Positions 25,879 to 35,267 are shown, numbered from the stretch's first letter. The stretch: 64,000 nt of DNA from JABFRJ01 sp031374735 (GCA_031374735.1 JANMGQ010000235.1:70239-134238), one strand, 5' to 3'. Notes: generated by a model not told the origin, from the letters alone. Program-made: numbers and translations.

Positions 25879-27273
25879 TTACGCGTGCTCCGCCCACAGA
25901 TCATATGCGTCGGCTTCGAGCACCGTGGCCTTGACGATATCGCCAGGCTTTAAGGTGCTCGCGCCGTTGAGAAACACGCTGCCGTCGATCTCGGGTGCGT
26001 CCCACTTGGAACGGCCGATGGCACCGTCCTCATCGACTTCGTCGACGATGACGTCGATCACCTGGCCCTTGCGTGTCTGCATGAGGGCGTCTGAGACCTC
26101 CTGCTGAGCCGCCATGAAGCGGTGCCAGCGGTCTTCCTTCACCGGCTCGGGCACGGCGCCTGCGAGGTCATTGGCTTTGGCCCCGGCGACGGGTTCATAC
26201 TTGAAGCAGCCTACCCGGTTGATCTTGGCTTCGCGCACGAACGACAGCAATTCCTCGAAATCGCGTTCGGTTTCGCCGGGGAAGCCGACAATGAAGGTCG
26301 AGCGGATCGCGAGATCCGGGCATATCTTGCGCCAATCGCCAATGCGGGTCAGCACCTTGCCGGCATTGCCCGGGCGCCGCATCGCCTTCAGTATCGCGGG
26401 CGAGGCGTGCTGGAAGGGGATGTCGAGGTAGGGGAGGATCTTGCCCTCGGCCATCAACGGAATGACGTCATCGACGTGGGGATAGGGGTAGACGTAGTGC
26501 AGGCGGATCCAGGCGCCGAGATCGCCCAGCGCCGCCGAGAGATCGTAGAACTTGGCTTTGGTTTCGCGGCCCTTCCATGTGCTGGCGGCGTATTTGATGT
26601 CGACGCCGTAGGCGCTGGTGTCCTGCGAGATGACCAGCAGTTCCTTCACGCCGGCTTTGACCAGCCGCTCGGCCTCCGACAGCACGTGGTTGGCCGGCCG
26701 GCTGGCGAGATCACCGCGCAAACTCGGGATGATGCAAAAACTGCAGCGGTTGTTACAACCTTCGGAGATCTTCAAATAGGCGTAGTGGCGCGGCGTGAGG
26801 CGCAGACCTTCCGGCGGCACCAAGTCGATGTAGGGATCGTGGTCGGGCGGCACGACATCGTGCACGGCGCGCACCACGGCTTCATATTGGTGTGGCCCGG
26901 TGACAGCGAGCACCTTCGGGTGTTCGGCGCGGATGCGCGCTTCCTCGACGCCGAGGCAGCCTGTGACGATGACCTTGCCGTTCTCGGCGATGGCCTCGCC
27001 GATGGCGTCGAGGCTCTCTTTCTTGGCGCTATCGAGGAACCCGCAGGTGTTGACGATGACGACGTCGGCGCCTTTGTAGTCGGGCGAGAGGCGATAGCCC
27101 TCGGAGCGCAGCTGTGTGACAATGCGCTCGCTGTCGACGAGCGCTTTCGGGCAACCGAGCGAGACGAGACCGACAGTCGGGCCTGCGCCGCTGCGTTTCG
27201 CACCTGTGGCCTTGGCCGCGGCGCGGCGCGCCTTGGGAGCAGGAGTTTTCAGGATGTTCATACGTTTGGCCAT
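25879..27273 (-). CDS. rimO: Ribosomal protein S12 methylthiotransferase RimO
   Basis: About 464 residues with the MiaB/RimO domain order. The N-terminal UPF0004 domain has cysteines 41, 77 and 106 (VSLGCPKALVDSER, NTCGFLDSAKKES, VTGCLG). The radical-SAM centre CNNRCSFC spans residues 173-180, and a C-terminal TRAM-like segment follows (GQVIDVIVDEVDEDG). The enzyme adds a methylthio group to an aspartate of S12 using two [4Fe-4S] clusters. The GC-P-K-A-L-V-D-S signature separates RimO from MiaB. Start at 27273 (MAKRMN) or 27261; the upstream extension to 27390 overlaps a hairpin element. Confidence 0.95.
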   Translation of the reverse strand: MAKRMNILKTPAPKARRAAAKATGAKRSGAGPTVGLVSLGCPKALVDSERIVTQLRSEGYRLSPDYKGADVVIVNTCGFLDSAKKESLDAIGEAIAENGKVIVTGCLGVEEARIRAEHPKVLAVTGPHQYEAVVRAVHDVVPPDHDPYIDLVPPEGLRLTPRHYAYLKISEGCNNRCSFCIIPSLRGDLASRPANHVLSEAERLVKAGVKELLVISQDTSAYGVDIKYAASTWKGRETKAKFYDLSAALGDLGAWIRLHYVYPYPHVDDVIPLMAEGKILPYLDIPFQHASPAILKAMRRPGNAGKVLTRIGDWRKICPDLAIRSTFIVGFPGETERDFEELLSFVREAKINRVGCFKYEPVAGAKANDLAGAVPEPVKEDRWHRFMAAQQEVSDALMQTRKGQVIDVIVDEVDEDGAIGRSKWDAPEIDGSVFLNGASTLKPGDIVKATVLEADAYDLWAEHA

Positions 27274-27333
27274 GGCCGCGCATGTACGCGGCAAGCGGGT
27301 GGACTGACAAGCGTGCTTGAGGTCCAAATAGGT

Positions 27334-27402
27334 CCAGGGCGCAGCCCTGGTCCGGGGTGTGTGAGGGGCAGAATGCCCTTCACGGTTCACCCGCAGGGTG
27401 AA
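27334..27402. repeat. Three consecutive hairpins with GCA/GAA loops
   Basis: Hairpin 1 is CCAGGGC-GCA-GCCCTGG (27334-27350). Hairpin 2 has ten-base arms with one mismatch, GTGAGGGGCA-GAA-TGCCCTTCAC (27361-27383). Hairpin 3 is TTCACCC-GCA-GGGTGAA (27386-27402). They fill the gap between the lipoprotein stop and the rimO start. The regular loops suggest a compact structured element in the transcript or a composite repeat. Confidence 0.65.
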
Positions 27403-27432
27403 AATCTCACGTCTTGCTCAGTTAAGACGGGC

Positions 27433-28695
27433 TCAGTGAAGGCGGGCGACCTTCTCGGCCGACTGGGCCGGCGGCAAGTCGATGACGCGCGCGCCGAACG
27501 CCTGCACCTCAAGGACTGCCAGCGCCCGGTCGGCGAGGCCATCGCTGGTCAAACGGAAGTGGCCGTCGACCCCGGTGAAGCCGCTTTGGCGGAGCATCTG
27601 GGAGGGGATGTAGCGGGCACCATCGGGGCCTTGCGACAGTGCAACAGCAACGCCGACGGCGTCATAGGCGAGGGATGCAATGCGAGGCGGCGCGTGGCCG
27701 TGGGCACGGGCATAGCGGTCGGCGAAGTCCTTCCACCCCTTCGGATCGGGCGCGGCAAACCAGGCGCCGAGCAGGATCGGGTCGCGGCCAGCATTGGCGT
27801 AGTCGAGTGCGCCTGTGCCAAGAACCTTCAAACGTGGCGTGACGATGCCGGATTGCTTGAGTTGTGGGCTGAGGGCAGCCAACGCCTCTTCACCACCTGC
27901 GATGAACAGGGCATCGATGGGGTCGCCGTGCTCTTCGATGCCGCGCATCGCATCCCGCAGTTTTGTGACGGCATCCAGCATGCCGTTGGCCTGGGACGGG
28001 TAGATCTCGATGGCGAGCAACCGGGCGCCATCCCGGGCGGCGGCTTGGCGCAAGGCGATCTCGACGATCTTGCCATAGGCATCGTCGGGCACGAGCGCGA
28101 CCAGTCGCTTCTTGCCTTGGGCTGCGGCATAGGAGATCACACGACCGACTTCAGGTTCAGCCAGGAAACTCAACAGAGACACGCCCGGCCCGGCCACCTG
28201 GCGGTCATTGGAAAAGGCGACCAGTGGGACATTGGCCGGTCGCGCCACAGATGCCGCGGCTTGTACCGAGCGCGCGAATAGGGGGCCAAGGATGATTTCG
28301 GCCCCAGCCGTCGTGACCTCACGGGCGGCGGCTTCAGCGCCCTCCGGCGTTGCCTTGTCATCGCGGACGAGCAAGGTGACGTGGGGCGCGTTGAGATCGG
28401 TGACGGCCAATTCGGCGGCTTTGCGCATGGTTTCGGCGACCAATCCGGCCTGACCACCGCCTGAAAGCGGGAGCAGAAGCCCGACCTTGACCGTCTCGGA
28501 TTTGCGGGCGGGTGTGGTGAGTGGGCTTGCCGTACCCGAACCCGTTGCTTGCCGCGCTGCGCCGGCCGGTGCCGCCGCCGTGGTTGCGCCTGTCGACAAG
28601 GTCGGCGGCGACGCCGCGCATGCGGCAAGGACTGCAACGCAAGTTGCCGCGCAGGCTGCCCTGAACAGAGAACGGATCACGCGAAGCCCCCTCAA
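27433..28695 (-). CDS. LppC/LivJ-like lipoprotein (penicillin-binding protein activator-type)
   Basis: 420 residues. A lipoprotein signal with lipobox LAAC (CVAVLAACAAS) is followed by a threonine/alanine-rich linker and a type I periplasmic-binding fold: VKVGLLLPLSGGGQAGLVAETMRKAAELAV, EIILGPLFARSVQAAASVA, and SLAYDAVGVAVAL. In gammaproteobacteria LpoA-type proteins with this fold activate penicillin-binding proteins; alphaproteobacterial members are usually annotated the same way but may bind amino acids. It is probably anchored in the outer or inner membrane leaflet facing the periplasm. Usual neighbours such as rsmI are absent. Confidence 0.85.
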   Translation of the reverse strand: MRGLRVIRSLFRAACAATCVAVLAACAASPPTLSTGATTAAAPAGAARQATGSGTASPLTTPARKSETVKVGLLLPLSGGGQAGLVAETMRKAAELAVTDLNAPHVTLLVRDDKATPEGAEAAAREVTTAGAEIILGPLFARSVQAAASVARPANVPLVAFSNDRQVAGPGVSLLSFLAEPEVGRVISYAAAQGKKRLVALVPDDAYGKIVEIALRQAAARDGARLLAIEIYPSQANGMLDAVTKLRDAMRGIEEHGDPIDALFIAGGEEALAALSPQLKQSGIVTPRLKVLGTGALDYANAGRDPILLGAWFAAPDPKGWKDFADRYARAHGHAPPRIASLAYDAVGVAVALSQGPDGARYIPSQMLRQSGFTGVDGHFRLTSDGLADRALAVLEVQAFGARVIDLPPAQSAEKVARLH

Positions 28696-28870
28696 TCTGG
28701 AACCGCTGTAGCACGGTCATCGAGGACAGCAAATTCGACGTTCGCGATAGGGCGGGAGCGATGGGCAGGATCGAGGCCGATAGACAGGCGCAGGCAGGGC
28801 GCGGTAGTGTTGCAGCGCTGGGCGGGGGACCGTGAGCCGGCGAGATCCATTGTGGGGTTCAGGCCACTTC

Positions 28871-29929
28871 ATGTCCTACATCGCCAAACCGTCCGCCTAT
28901 CATCCGCAAGTCAAGCGCAATGCGCTCGGGCTGACGCACCGCGACTACGAAGGCTCCATGTCGACGCTGTGCGCGGGTTGTGGCCACGACAGCATCACGG
29001 CAGCTATCATCGAGGCCTGCTTCGAACTGGACCTGCCCGCTCACCGCATCGCTAAAGTGTCAGGCATCGGCTGCTCGTCGAAGGCGCCGACCTATTTCCT
29101 GTCCCGCTCGCACGGCTTCAACTCGGTGCATGGCCGCATGCCCTCGGTGACGACGGGCGCCGCCATGGCCAACCGCGACCTCACCTACATCGGCGTCTCA
29201 GGCGATGGCGACACGGCCTCCATCGGTCTCGGCCAGTTCTGTCATGCCGTGCGCCGGCAGCTGAACATGACGTATGTGGTCATGAACAACGGTTGCTATG
29301 GCCTGACCAAGGGCCAGTTCTCGGCGACGAACGACAAGGGCTCCAAAGCCAAAAAGGGCGACGTCAACCCATTCGCGTCAATCGATCTGTGCCAGCTTGC
29401 CATACAACTTGGCGCGGGCTTTGTGGCGCGCTCGTTCTCGGGCGACAAGCAACAGCTGATCCCTCTGCTTAAGGCTGCCATCGGCTACAAGGGCTTCGCG
29501 TTCCTCGACGTCATCAGCCCGTGCGTCACCTTCAATGACCACGTCGGCTCGACCAAGAGCTACACTTATGTGCGCCAGCACAACGAAGCTGTCGGTAACC
29601 CCTTGGACTTCGTCGAGGCGCAGGACGAGATCACGGCCGAATACGCCGAGGGCACGTCGACCAGCATCACGCTGCACGATGGCGGCATCCTGCGCCTGCA
29701 CAAGCTCGACGGCGGCCATGATGCAACGGACGCCGATGCAGCGATCCACGCCATCCGCTCGAACGCCAAGACCGGGAAGATCGCCACGGGCCTGCTCTAC
29801 GTCGACAAGGACCAGCAAGACCTGCACGATGTGCTCGACACCGACGCCCGCCCGCTGAACGCGCTGCCGATGGGCGAACTGTGCCCTGGCAACAAGGCGC
29901 TCGCGGGGATCAACGCCAAGCTGCGGTGA
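28871..29929 (+). CDS. 2-oxoacid:ferredoxin oxidoreductase beta subunit (KorB-like)
   Basis: About 352 residues. The N-terminal CAGCGHDSI is a cluster-ligating motif, GDGDTASIGLGQFCHAVRRQLNM and MNNGCYGLTKGQ form the thiamine diphosphate site, and the C-terminal half fits the KorB family. With an alpha/gamma subunit it decarboxylates 2-oxoglutarate or a related acid to the acyl-CoA and reduces ferredoxin. The partner subunit normally lies directly upstream, but here the upstream gene is an unrelated lipoprotein on the other strand. A GTG at 28832 is an alternative start. The orphan state is notable. Confidence 0.88.
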   Translation: MSYIAKPSAYHPQVKRNALGLTHRDYEGSMSTLCAGCGHDSITAAIIEACFELDLPAHRIAKVSGIGCSSKAPTYFLSRSHGFNSVHGRMPSVTTGAAMANRDLTYIGVSGDGDTASIGLGQFCHAVRRQLNMTYVVMNNGCYGLTKGQFSATNDKGSKAKKGDVNPFASIDLCQLAIQLGAGFVARSFSGDKQQLIPLLKAAIGYKGFAFLDVISPCVTFNDHVGSTKSYTYVRQHNEAVGNPLDFVEAQDEITAEYAEGTSTSITLHDGGILRLHKLDGGHDATDADAAIHAIRSNAKTGKIATGLLYVDKDQQDLHDVLDTDARPLNALPMGELCPGNKALAGINAKLR

Positions 29930-30068
29930 GGTGTGGGGAGATTTGGACCGGATTGGTCACCCGTGACGGGCGCCGACAGCGTGACGCCGTTTGCAGATGG
30001 CGCAAAATTTGAGCGGCAACGTTGAAGGGCCAGTCATCGGGGCGATCGGATGGATGCTCGTAGACGAG

Positions 30069-31208
30069 CTACTGGTCCGGGCTCTCGTAGTTCGGCACCG
30101 TAACGCCCCTCGAGCGCATCCATTCGACCACGCGGGGCGTGATGAGCGAGTAAACGCCGCCGGGTCCGCAGTCGTCCCGCGAGATGCCGCGCGAGGTGAT
30201 ACCGGTCAGATAGTAGAAGTAGGTATTGCCACGCTTGACGGCCGCATAGACCGGCCCGCCACTGTCGCCGCTGCACGTATCGCGATCGGCGACCGGATCG
30301 GCGAGCACGAACTCGCGCCCCGCCGCGCAGCCATAACGCTGTCGATCCTCAGGGAAACCGCAGATGCGGCTGCGGATATCGACGCAGCTCAGTCGCTTCT
30401 CCCCCGATTTCAGCGGATCGCGTGTTCCGGGGTCGCGACCGAGGCCGTAGCCGACGGCGATCATGCCGCGCAGTGACGACGAGAGATAGAGTTGCGGGGT
30501 CGCCGGCGTCGCCGGGTAGACGAGGGCCGATCTCGTGGGCCCGAGAAAGCCGCGGCCTGCCATCACCTGGAACCGCGTGTTTGTCTCTGTGCCGTCTCCC
30601 TGCGGTGGGACGTCGGGGAGCAAGGCTTTCGCGTCCTCGGCCTGCAGGAACAGGAGCGCCAAGTCGTTGCCGTGCATATAGGTACCGCCGATCGCGCGAT
30701 AGCCGCGACAGAAGGACGGATCGTAAAGCGTGGTAAGATTGAGGTCGAGGGCGTACGTGTCAGAGCCACGCGCTTGTTTCATGGACGTGCCGAGCACGAT
30801 CTTTGGCGGAGTCGCGCGGGGTGTCGGATCGTCGAGATTGCCATCGCACACGCAATGGCCGGCCGTGAGAACCGCATCCGCAGCAACCATCACGCCCGTG
30901 CATTGCTTGCCCTCGCCCATGTCGATGGCGACAGCATCGTTGAACCATCCAGCTCGCGCGCGCACGCCGATGACAGATGGGCCCAAAGTTTTTTTCTGCG
31001 GCCCAGTTGCGATCTGCGCCCGAGACGGCGGCTGCGAGGTCGTGTCGGTTGGTACTCCGGGCGCTCCTGGGACGGCGCATGCAGCGACCTCACGCTCGTC
31101 GACGGGCACGGCTTGGGCCTGTGCCTCACCCGCGCCCGCGATGAGCAGTGCGATCCCGGCCAGCACGCGGTGCGCGAAACTCACGCCATGTCGTGCGGTG
31201 CGCGCCAT
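30069..31208 (-). CDS. Secreted trypsin-like serine protease (S1 family)
   Basis: 379 residues with a signal peptide (HRVLAGIALLIAGAGEAQAQ). The complete catalytic triad is visible: His118 in VLTAGHC, Asp182 in GNDLALLFL, and Ser316 in CSGDSGGPV. There are several extra cysteines (for example CGFPEDRQRYGC), suggesting disulfides. AGAGGAC eight bases upstream fixes the ATG at 31208. It is the last gene of an apparent minus-strand operon carrying two caspase-like genes, a Cys-rich protein and two lipoproteins, and lies 17 bases after the second lipoprotein. Substrate unknown; activation of or by neighbours is an inference. Confidence 0.9.
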   Translation of the reverse strand: MARTARHGVSFAHRVLAGIALLIAGAGEAQAQAVPVDEREVAACAVPGAPGVPTDTTSQPPSRAQIATGPQKKTLGPSVIGVRARAGWFNDAVAIDMGEGKQCTGVMVAADAVLTAGHCVCDGNLDDPTPRATPPKIVLGTSMKQARGSDTYALDLNLTTLYDPSFCRGYRAIGGTYMHGNDLALLFLQAEDAKALLPDVPPQGDGTETNTRFQVMAGRGFLGPTRSALVYPATPATPQLYLSSSLRGMIAVGYGLGRDPGTRDPLKSGEKRLSCVDIRSRICGFPEDRQRYGCAAGREFVLADPVADRDTCSGDSGGPVYAAVKRGNTYFYYLTGITSRGISRDDCGPGGVYSLITPRVVEWMRSRGVTVPNYESPDQ

Positions 31209-31225
31209 CGCGTGTCCTCTTGCGG

Positions 31226-32695
31226 TCATTGGTCGAGATACGTCCGGCAGCTGTTCTCGCAGGCGAGATCGTCGCCTTTGCCGGCGCACAGGTTGACCTT
31301 GCACGTGCAATAGCGCGAGCACGCGGGCTCGCTGTTGCCAGGCCCGCGCGAGAGGCAGGGGCTCATGCATTGCGCATAGCCACCGTTGGCCGCGAACGAC
31401 TGGGGCCCGGACACGTCCCCGAGGCTGCGCTGTCCGCCCCCCGGCGTTGCGCCAGGCACAGGCGTTGCCGCAAGCGTTCTTTGGCTATTGGCGAGGTTGA
31501 TCTTTGCATTCACCAGGGCGTCCTGCGCGATAACGAGCGCGGCGTTGTTGTTGGTCAGGTTGATCTTGACCTGAATGATGTTGGCTGGCAGCGCGACGAC
31601 GCTCTGGGCCACCTGCAGCGGAATGGTCACGAAACCGGCGACCTCACTGGTCTTCGAGATGGTGACGTCCTTCAAGACGCCCTGGTCGAAATCGAGGGTG
31701 GTCTCCCGCGTGGCGAAGAACGTACGGTCTACGCCGACCGAGAAGACGGGCGCCGCATTCTCCAGGAAGGCTGTCGCCGTCGCGCGCATCTTCCAGGCAC
31801 CGCGCACGCCCCGCAGCTTGAGGTTTTCCTTCACATACAGATAGTACGTCACGCCGATGCGCGGCCGATAGAAAACGCCTTGAGCGTAGTTGCGCGGGGC
31901 GACGTCCTGTCCTGCGCGATCAATCGTTTTCGGGGCGTTGCTGGCCTTTTGCGGGACGCCGTGCAGGCCGGTGATGCGGCGGGAGCGGTTCCGCGCCCAG
32001 GCGATCGGGTTCTCGCAATAGGCATCGACATCGTCATGCCCGGGATCAACCGGCTCGCCCTCGAGAAACAGGCAGTATCCGAAGTCGCGGATGGAGTCGT
32101 TGATGCGATTGACGTCATCATGGTCGAACGGGTCGATCACGCCGGAGAAAACGAGCGTGCCGCCAAGCGTGGCGCGTCCGAGGCTGCGTGCCATCGTGCG
32201 CGTCTGGTCGAAGTTCGGGTTTTCCGACAGGCCGACAAACAAGGTTTTGATCAGGGTCGAGGCGATCACCGCCGACTGGTCGTCCGCCTTCGACGAGATT
32301 TTCTTGAGGATATGCTTGTCCTTCTCGACCTTGAAGGTGTCGTTGGATGTCGCGGAGGCGAGGTAGTCGAGACAGTAGGTGTACTGCGGATCCGGTTTGA
32401 CCATGACGGCGATGCCGCTCTGTGGCGCACCCGGGACGCGCAGGAAGTAGCCTTGGGCCGTACCTATGCCGGTCGGCTCTTTGTGGATATCGAAGGCGAT
32501 GTAGCTCTTGGACAGATTGTAAGCGCCGGCCGAGGAGCGGCAGCCGACGGCGTCCTTGGGCGAGACGAGTGTGGACTGAGACATCGCGCAGGCCGCAAGC
32601 AGGCCGCTGATGGCGACAAGCACGATGGCACCGAAGCGGCGGCCTGCGGGCGAGCGCGTCGGCAGGGCGGTCGTGCGCATGATGGGCCCCTTCAT
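31226..32695 (-). CDS. Putative lipoprotein, paralog A of a tandem pair
   Basis: 489 residues. The N-terminal basic region and lipobox (ISGLLAACAM) predict a lipoprotein. Family not recognised, but it is clearly homologous to the upstream gene: shared CLDYLA.AT, a DPFD segment, a GVFYRPR.GV..YLYVKENLK stretch, and IPLQVAQSVVALPANIIQV. The C-terminus differs, ending in a Cys-rich module (CMSPC, CSRYCTCKVNLCAGKG, CENSC). The ATG overlaps the preceding stop (ATGA), so translation is coupled. I infer a scaffold or receptor role in the exported protease cluster. Confidence 0.75.
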   Translation of the reverse strand: MKGPIMRTTALPTRSPAGRRFGAIVLVAISGLLAACAMSQSTLVSPKDAVGCRSSAGAYNLSKSYIAFDIHKEPTGIGTAQGYFLRVPGAPQSGIAVMVKPDPQYTYCLDYLASATSNDTFKVEKDKHILKKISSKADDQSAVIASTLIKTLFVGLSENPNFDQTRTMARSLGRATLGGTLVFSGVIDPFDHDDVNRINDSIRDFGYCLFLEGEPVDPGHDDVDAYCENPIAWARNRSRRITGLHGVPQKASNAPKTIDRAGQDVAPRNYAQGVFYRPRIGVTYYLYVKENLKLRGVRGAWKMRATATAFLENAAPVFSVGVDRTFFATRETTLDFDQGVLKDVTISKTSEVAGFVTIPLQVAQSVVALPANIIQVKINLTNNNAALVIAQDALVNAKINLANSQRTLAATPVPGATPGGGQRSLGDVSGPQSFAANGGYAQCMSPCLSRGPGNSEPACSRYCTCKVNLCAGKGDDLACENSCRTYLDQ

Positions 32696-34110
32696 GGTGT
32701 CGCCCCCAACTGTGACGAAGCTGGCGTGATGACATTCTGGAACTGCAAACCGGCCGGGGGTAGCGTGGCGTCAGGTTTCCCTCGTGCCCCGCATAGCTCC
32801 TCGTAGTATTGGGCCGTGTTGCGTCCGGCGACGGCCGCCTTGGTGTACAAGGCCGCATCTTCGGCCGCTTTGTTGGCTGAGTTGGCTGACACGACGGTGT
32901 TCGGGTTTGTCGAGGTGTACGTTGGCAACGTCCCGGTCTTGGTCGGATCCTTCGCGATATCATCCAGGAATTTCAGATGCTGGATTTGGGTCTTGATGAG
33001 TTCGTTCTCGACTTTGGCGAGTTCCGACTGCCCCTTCGTCTGATCGATGCGGACTTGCAGGATCGACGCCGGCAGCTGAACGACGCTCTGGGCGATCTGC
33101 AGTGGAATGAAGGCAGCCGCGAGCAGCTCGCTGCCCTTGAAGATGCAGACGTTGTCGAGATGACCTTCGGAGAAGATCAGCGACGTGCGGCGCTGTGCAA
33201 ACATCGTGCGCTCGACACCGACCGCAACGACCGGCGAGATGTTCTCCATTTCAATAACGCGCGTGATGCCGAGGCGCCAGTGCGGCACCTTCAAGTTATC
33301 TTTGACATAGACGTGGATCGGCACGGGCAGGCGCGGTCGATAAAAGATGCCGCCCTCGCCCCGGCGTTGGCCCTTCTCGACCAGCCCTTCGCTGTTCTTG
33401 TAGCGATAGGCGAGATCGGGTGCGCCGAACCGGTCGAGTACGATGCGCGGGTGTTCGCAGTAGCTGCCTTGGCCATGCTGGGTACGATTGAGCGAGATGC
33501 CTGGGATGTCGATGCAGAAACCGTAATCCTTGAGTGCCTGATTGACTTCAGCGGTGCGCCTGGGGTCGAACGGGTCGAACTCGCCCTTGAACACGATGGT
33601 TTTTGCTGTGCCCGTGCCCTCGCGAAAGCTGCGACCAAAGCCCTGGCCGAACGTCGGATCTCCAGACGCCAGGATGAACGCCGAGCGGATCAGTGTCTGG
33701 AAAATGTATTTCGATTCATCTACCGCGTCGGTCGACACCAGTCCGAGCAGGTGCGTGTCCGTGTACTTGCGGATGTTGACGATGTCGTCCGACGTCGCCC
33801 GCGCGAGGTAGTCGAGGCAGAAGCCGAAGCGGTTATCCGGCACGCGCCGAAAGTTGAGTTTCAGCGCGTAGTCCTTGCGTTTGGCTGTCGTGGTCTTGTC
33901 GCCTTCCTTGAAAGCGGTCACGTCACTGTGGGTCTGTTCGACCTCGGCCAGCAACACGGTCTTTGGCAGGAAGTACGCGCCCGCACTGCTGTCGCACTGG
34001 AACCCGCCCGTCCGCTCAAGGGGCGAGGAGCCGACCATCGCACACGCCGCGACCGTCAGTCCCGTGACGATGGCGAGCAACACGGCTCGAACTGGGCGCC
34101 TGTCAACCAT
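32692..34110 (-). CDS. Putative lipoprotein, paralog B of a tandem pair
   Basis: 472 residues with a lipobox (TGLTVAACAM) and the same architecture as the downstream gene: SSAGAY near residue 43, FCLDYLARATSDD, FDPFDPRRTAEVNQALKDYG, GIFYRPRLPVPIHVYVKDN, and IPLQIAQSVVQLPASILQV. Instead of the Cys-rich tail it ends with a low-complexity Ser/Asn/Ala region. Both proteins have a conserved amphipathic stretch before the tail that may form a coiled coil. AAGGTGGG precedes the ATG at 34110, nine bases after the previous stop. Function unknown. Confidence 0.75.
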   Translation of the reverse strand: MVDRRPVRAVLLAIVTGLTVAACAMVGSSPLERTGGFQCDSSAGAYFLPKTVLLAEVEQTHSDVTAFKEGDKTTTAKRKDYALKLNFRRVPDNRFGFCLDYLARATSDDIVNIRKYTDTHLLGLVSTDAVDESKYIFQTLIRSAFILASGDPTFGQGFGRSFREGTGTAKTIVFKGEFDPFDPRRTAEVNQALKDYGFCIDIPGISLNRTQHGQGSYCEHPRIVLDRFGAPDLAYRYKNSEGLVEKGQRRGEGGIFYRPRLPVPIHVYVKDNLKVPHWRLGITRVIEMENISPVVAVGVERTMFAQRRTSLIFSEGHLDNVCIFKGSELLAAAFIPLQIAQSVVQLPASILQVRIDQTKGQSELAKVENELIKTQIQHLKFLDDIAKDPTKTGTLPTYTSTNPNTVVSANSANKAAEDAALYTKAAVAGRNTAQYYEELCGARGKPDATLPPAGLQFQNVITPASSQLGATP

Positions 34111-34118
34111 CACCCACC

Positions 34119-35267
34119 TTACGGTTCGAATTTCACGGGGCACGGAGGTGCCTTGAAGAACTTCAACTCCTCGGAAATCTTGCTCGCGCTCGTCTCAAGC
34201 AGGCGCAGATGACGCGGATTGTCCGGCAGTTTGCAGATAAGATTGATCTTCGCCGCCTCGGACGGCAGGTCCAGCCGTTTTTGCTCGGAGCCGCCGCACG
34301 TGTATTCGATCCTGATGCGCAGATCAGCCTGCGGCGAGGGATCGTAGCCGCACAGGTCCGTGCGCAACTCCTGATCCGCATTGCCCGTGCGCCGGATCAG
34401 GCAGAACCCGGCGCCGGCGACTTCGTCCGTATCGGCGGCGCCAGCCGGTACCGAGCCCTGCAGCGTGCGACAGCGGCGCTCCATGTAGCGCGTGGCGTCA
34501 CACGTGTGCCCGTAGCGCAGATCGCCGAAGGTCGCCTTGGTGATCTCGAGCCGCGACGTCGTCTCCTGGTTTCCCGCCATCACATCGAGGGCGTTGCGCC
34601 CATAGTAGGAGCGCAGGAAATCCGTCAGGTGGCGTTGCTTGTAGTCGCACACGCTCTGCTCAAGGCGCGCCCTCTGCAAATCAAGCGCGGCGTTGCACGC
34701 GTCTGCCGCCACCTTGCGCAGCTGCGCCGTTTCCTTCTCCAGCACATCGTGTGCCGGTGGTGGATCGGCACGCCTGAGCTTGCCGATATCGAACTCGGCG
34801 ATCTCGTGAGCTGTGCGGCACGCGTCCGCCGGTGGTTGCTGCGGCTGCGCGCAACTGTGCATGTCCTGGGCGATGGAGGCTGCGAGGGACGCGACCTGCG
34901 CGTCCGTCAGCTTTGTGCCGCCTGCAGCCGTCGCGGCAACGTCGGCATGCGCCGCGCCAAGTGCATGCTGGCAGACCCCGGAACGCGTTGCCTCATCGGT
35001 TGCGCACGCGAGTGCCGCCTGCCTCGGTGGTGCTGTCTGTCCTGGTGGCTTCTGCTGCAACCGCGCAGCAGTATCCGAGACGTATAGTCTCAGCGCCGCA
35101 ATGCAGGTGGGATCAGCAGGGCTCCGCACAACACCGCGCGGCATGATAACGACCGCCGCGGGCGCGGCTTGCGCTTTCGGCGCCGGGCGCGATGTTTGCG
35201 CCATCGGATTGGCGGCGCCGCACGTGAGAGCGGCGGCGACCGAAAAAACAATGGCCCGGATACGCAT
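34119..35267 (-). CDS. Hypothetical exported cysteine-rich protein
   Basis: About 382 residues with a signal peptide (MRIRAIVFSVAAALTCGAAN), a proline/alanine linker, then a domain with many spaced cysteines (CIAALRLYVSD, LACATDEATRSGVCQHA, CNAALDLQRARLEQSVCDYK, CDATRYMERRCRTL, CGYDPSPQ). The pattern suggests a disulfide-bonded periplasmic protein. Family not recognised. An in-frame GTG at 35279 is an alternative start. A 151-base AT-rich gap separates it from the upstream caspase gene, so an internal promoter may drive this gene, the lipoproteins and the trypsin-like protease. Confidence 0.7.
   Translation of the reverse strand: MRIRAIVFSVAAALTCGAANPMAQTSRPAPKAQAAPAAVVIMPRGVVRSPADPTCIAALRLYVSDTAARLQQKPPGQTAPPRQAALACATDEATRSGVCQHALGAAHADVAATAAGGTKLTDAQVASLAASIAQDMHSCAQPQQPPADACRTAHEIAEFDIGKLRRADPPPAHDVLEKETAQLRKVAADACNAALDLQRARLEQSVCDYKQRHLTDFLRSYYGRNALDVMAGNQETTSRLEITKATFGDLRYGHTCDATRYMERRCRTLQGSVPAGAADTDEVAGAGFCLIRRTGNADQELRTDLCGYDPSPQADLRIRIEYTCGGSEQKRLDLPSEAAKINLICKLPDNPRHLRLLETSASKISEELKFFKAPPCPVKFEP

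Noticed and set aside
26122..28281. 719-residue plus-strand open frame opposite rimO and the lipoprotein gene
   Set aside because: It is the antisense shadow of two recognisable minus-strand genes in GC-rich DNA; its sequence has no domain and spans a gene boundary.
31148..32806. 552-residue plus-strand open frame opposite the lipoprotein
   Set aside because: Antisense shadow; the minus-strand gene has a lipobox and a clear paralog.
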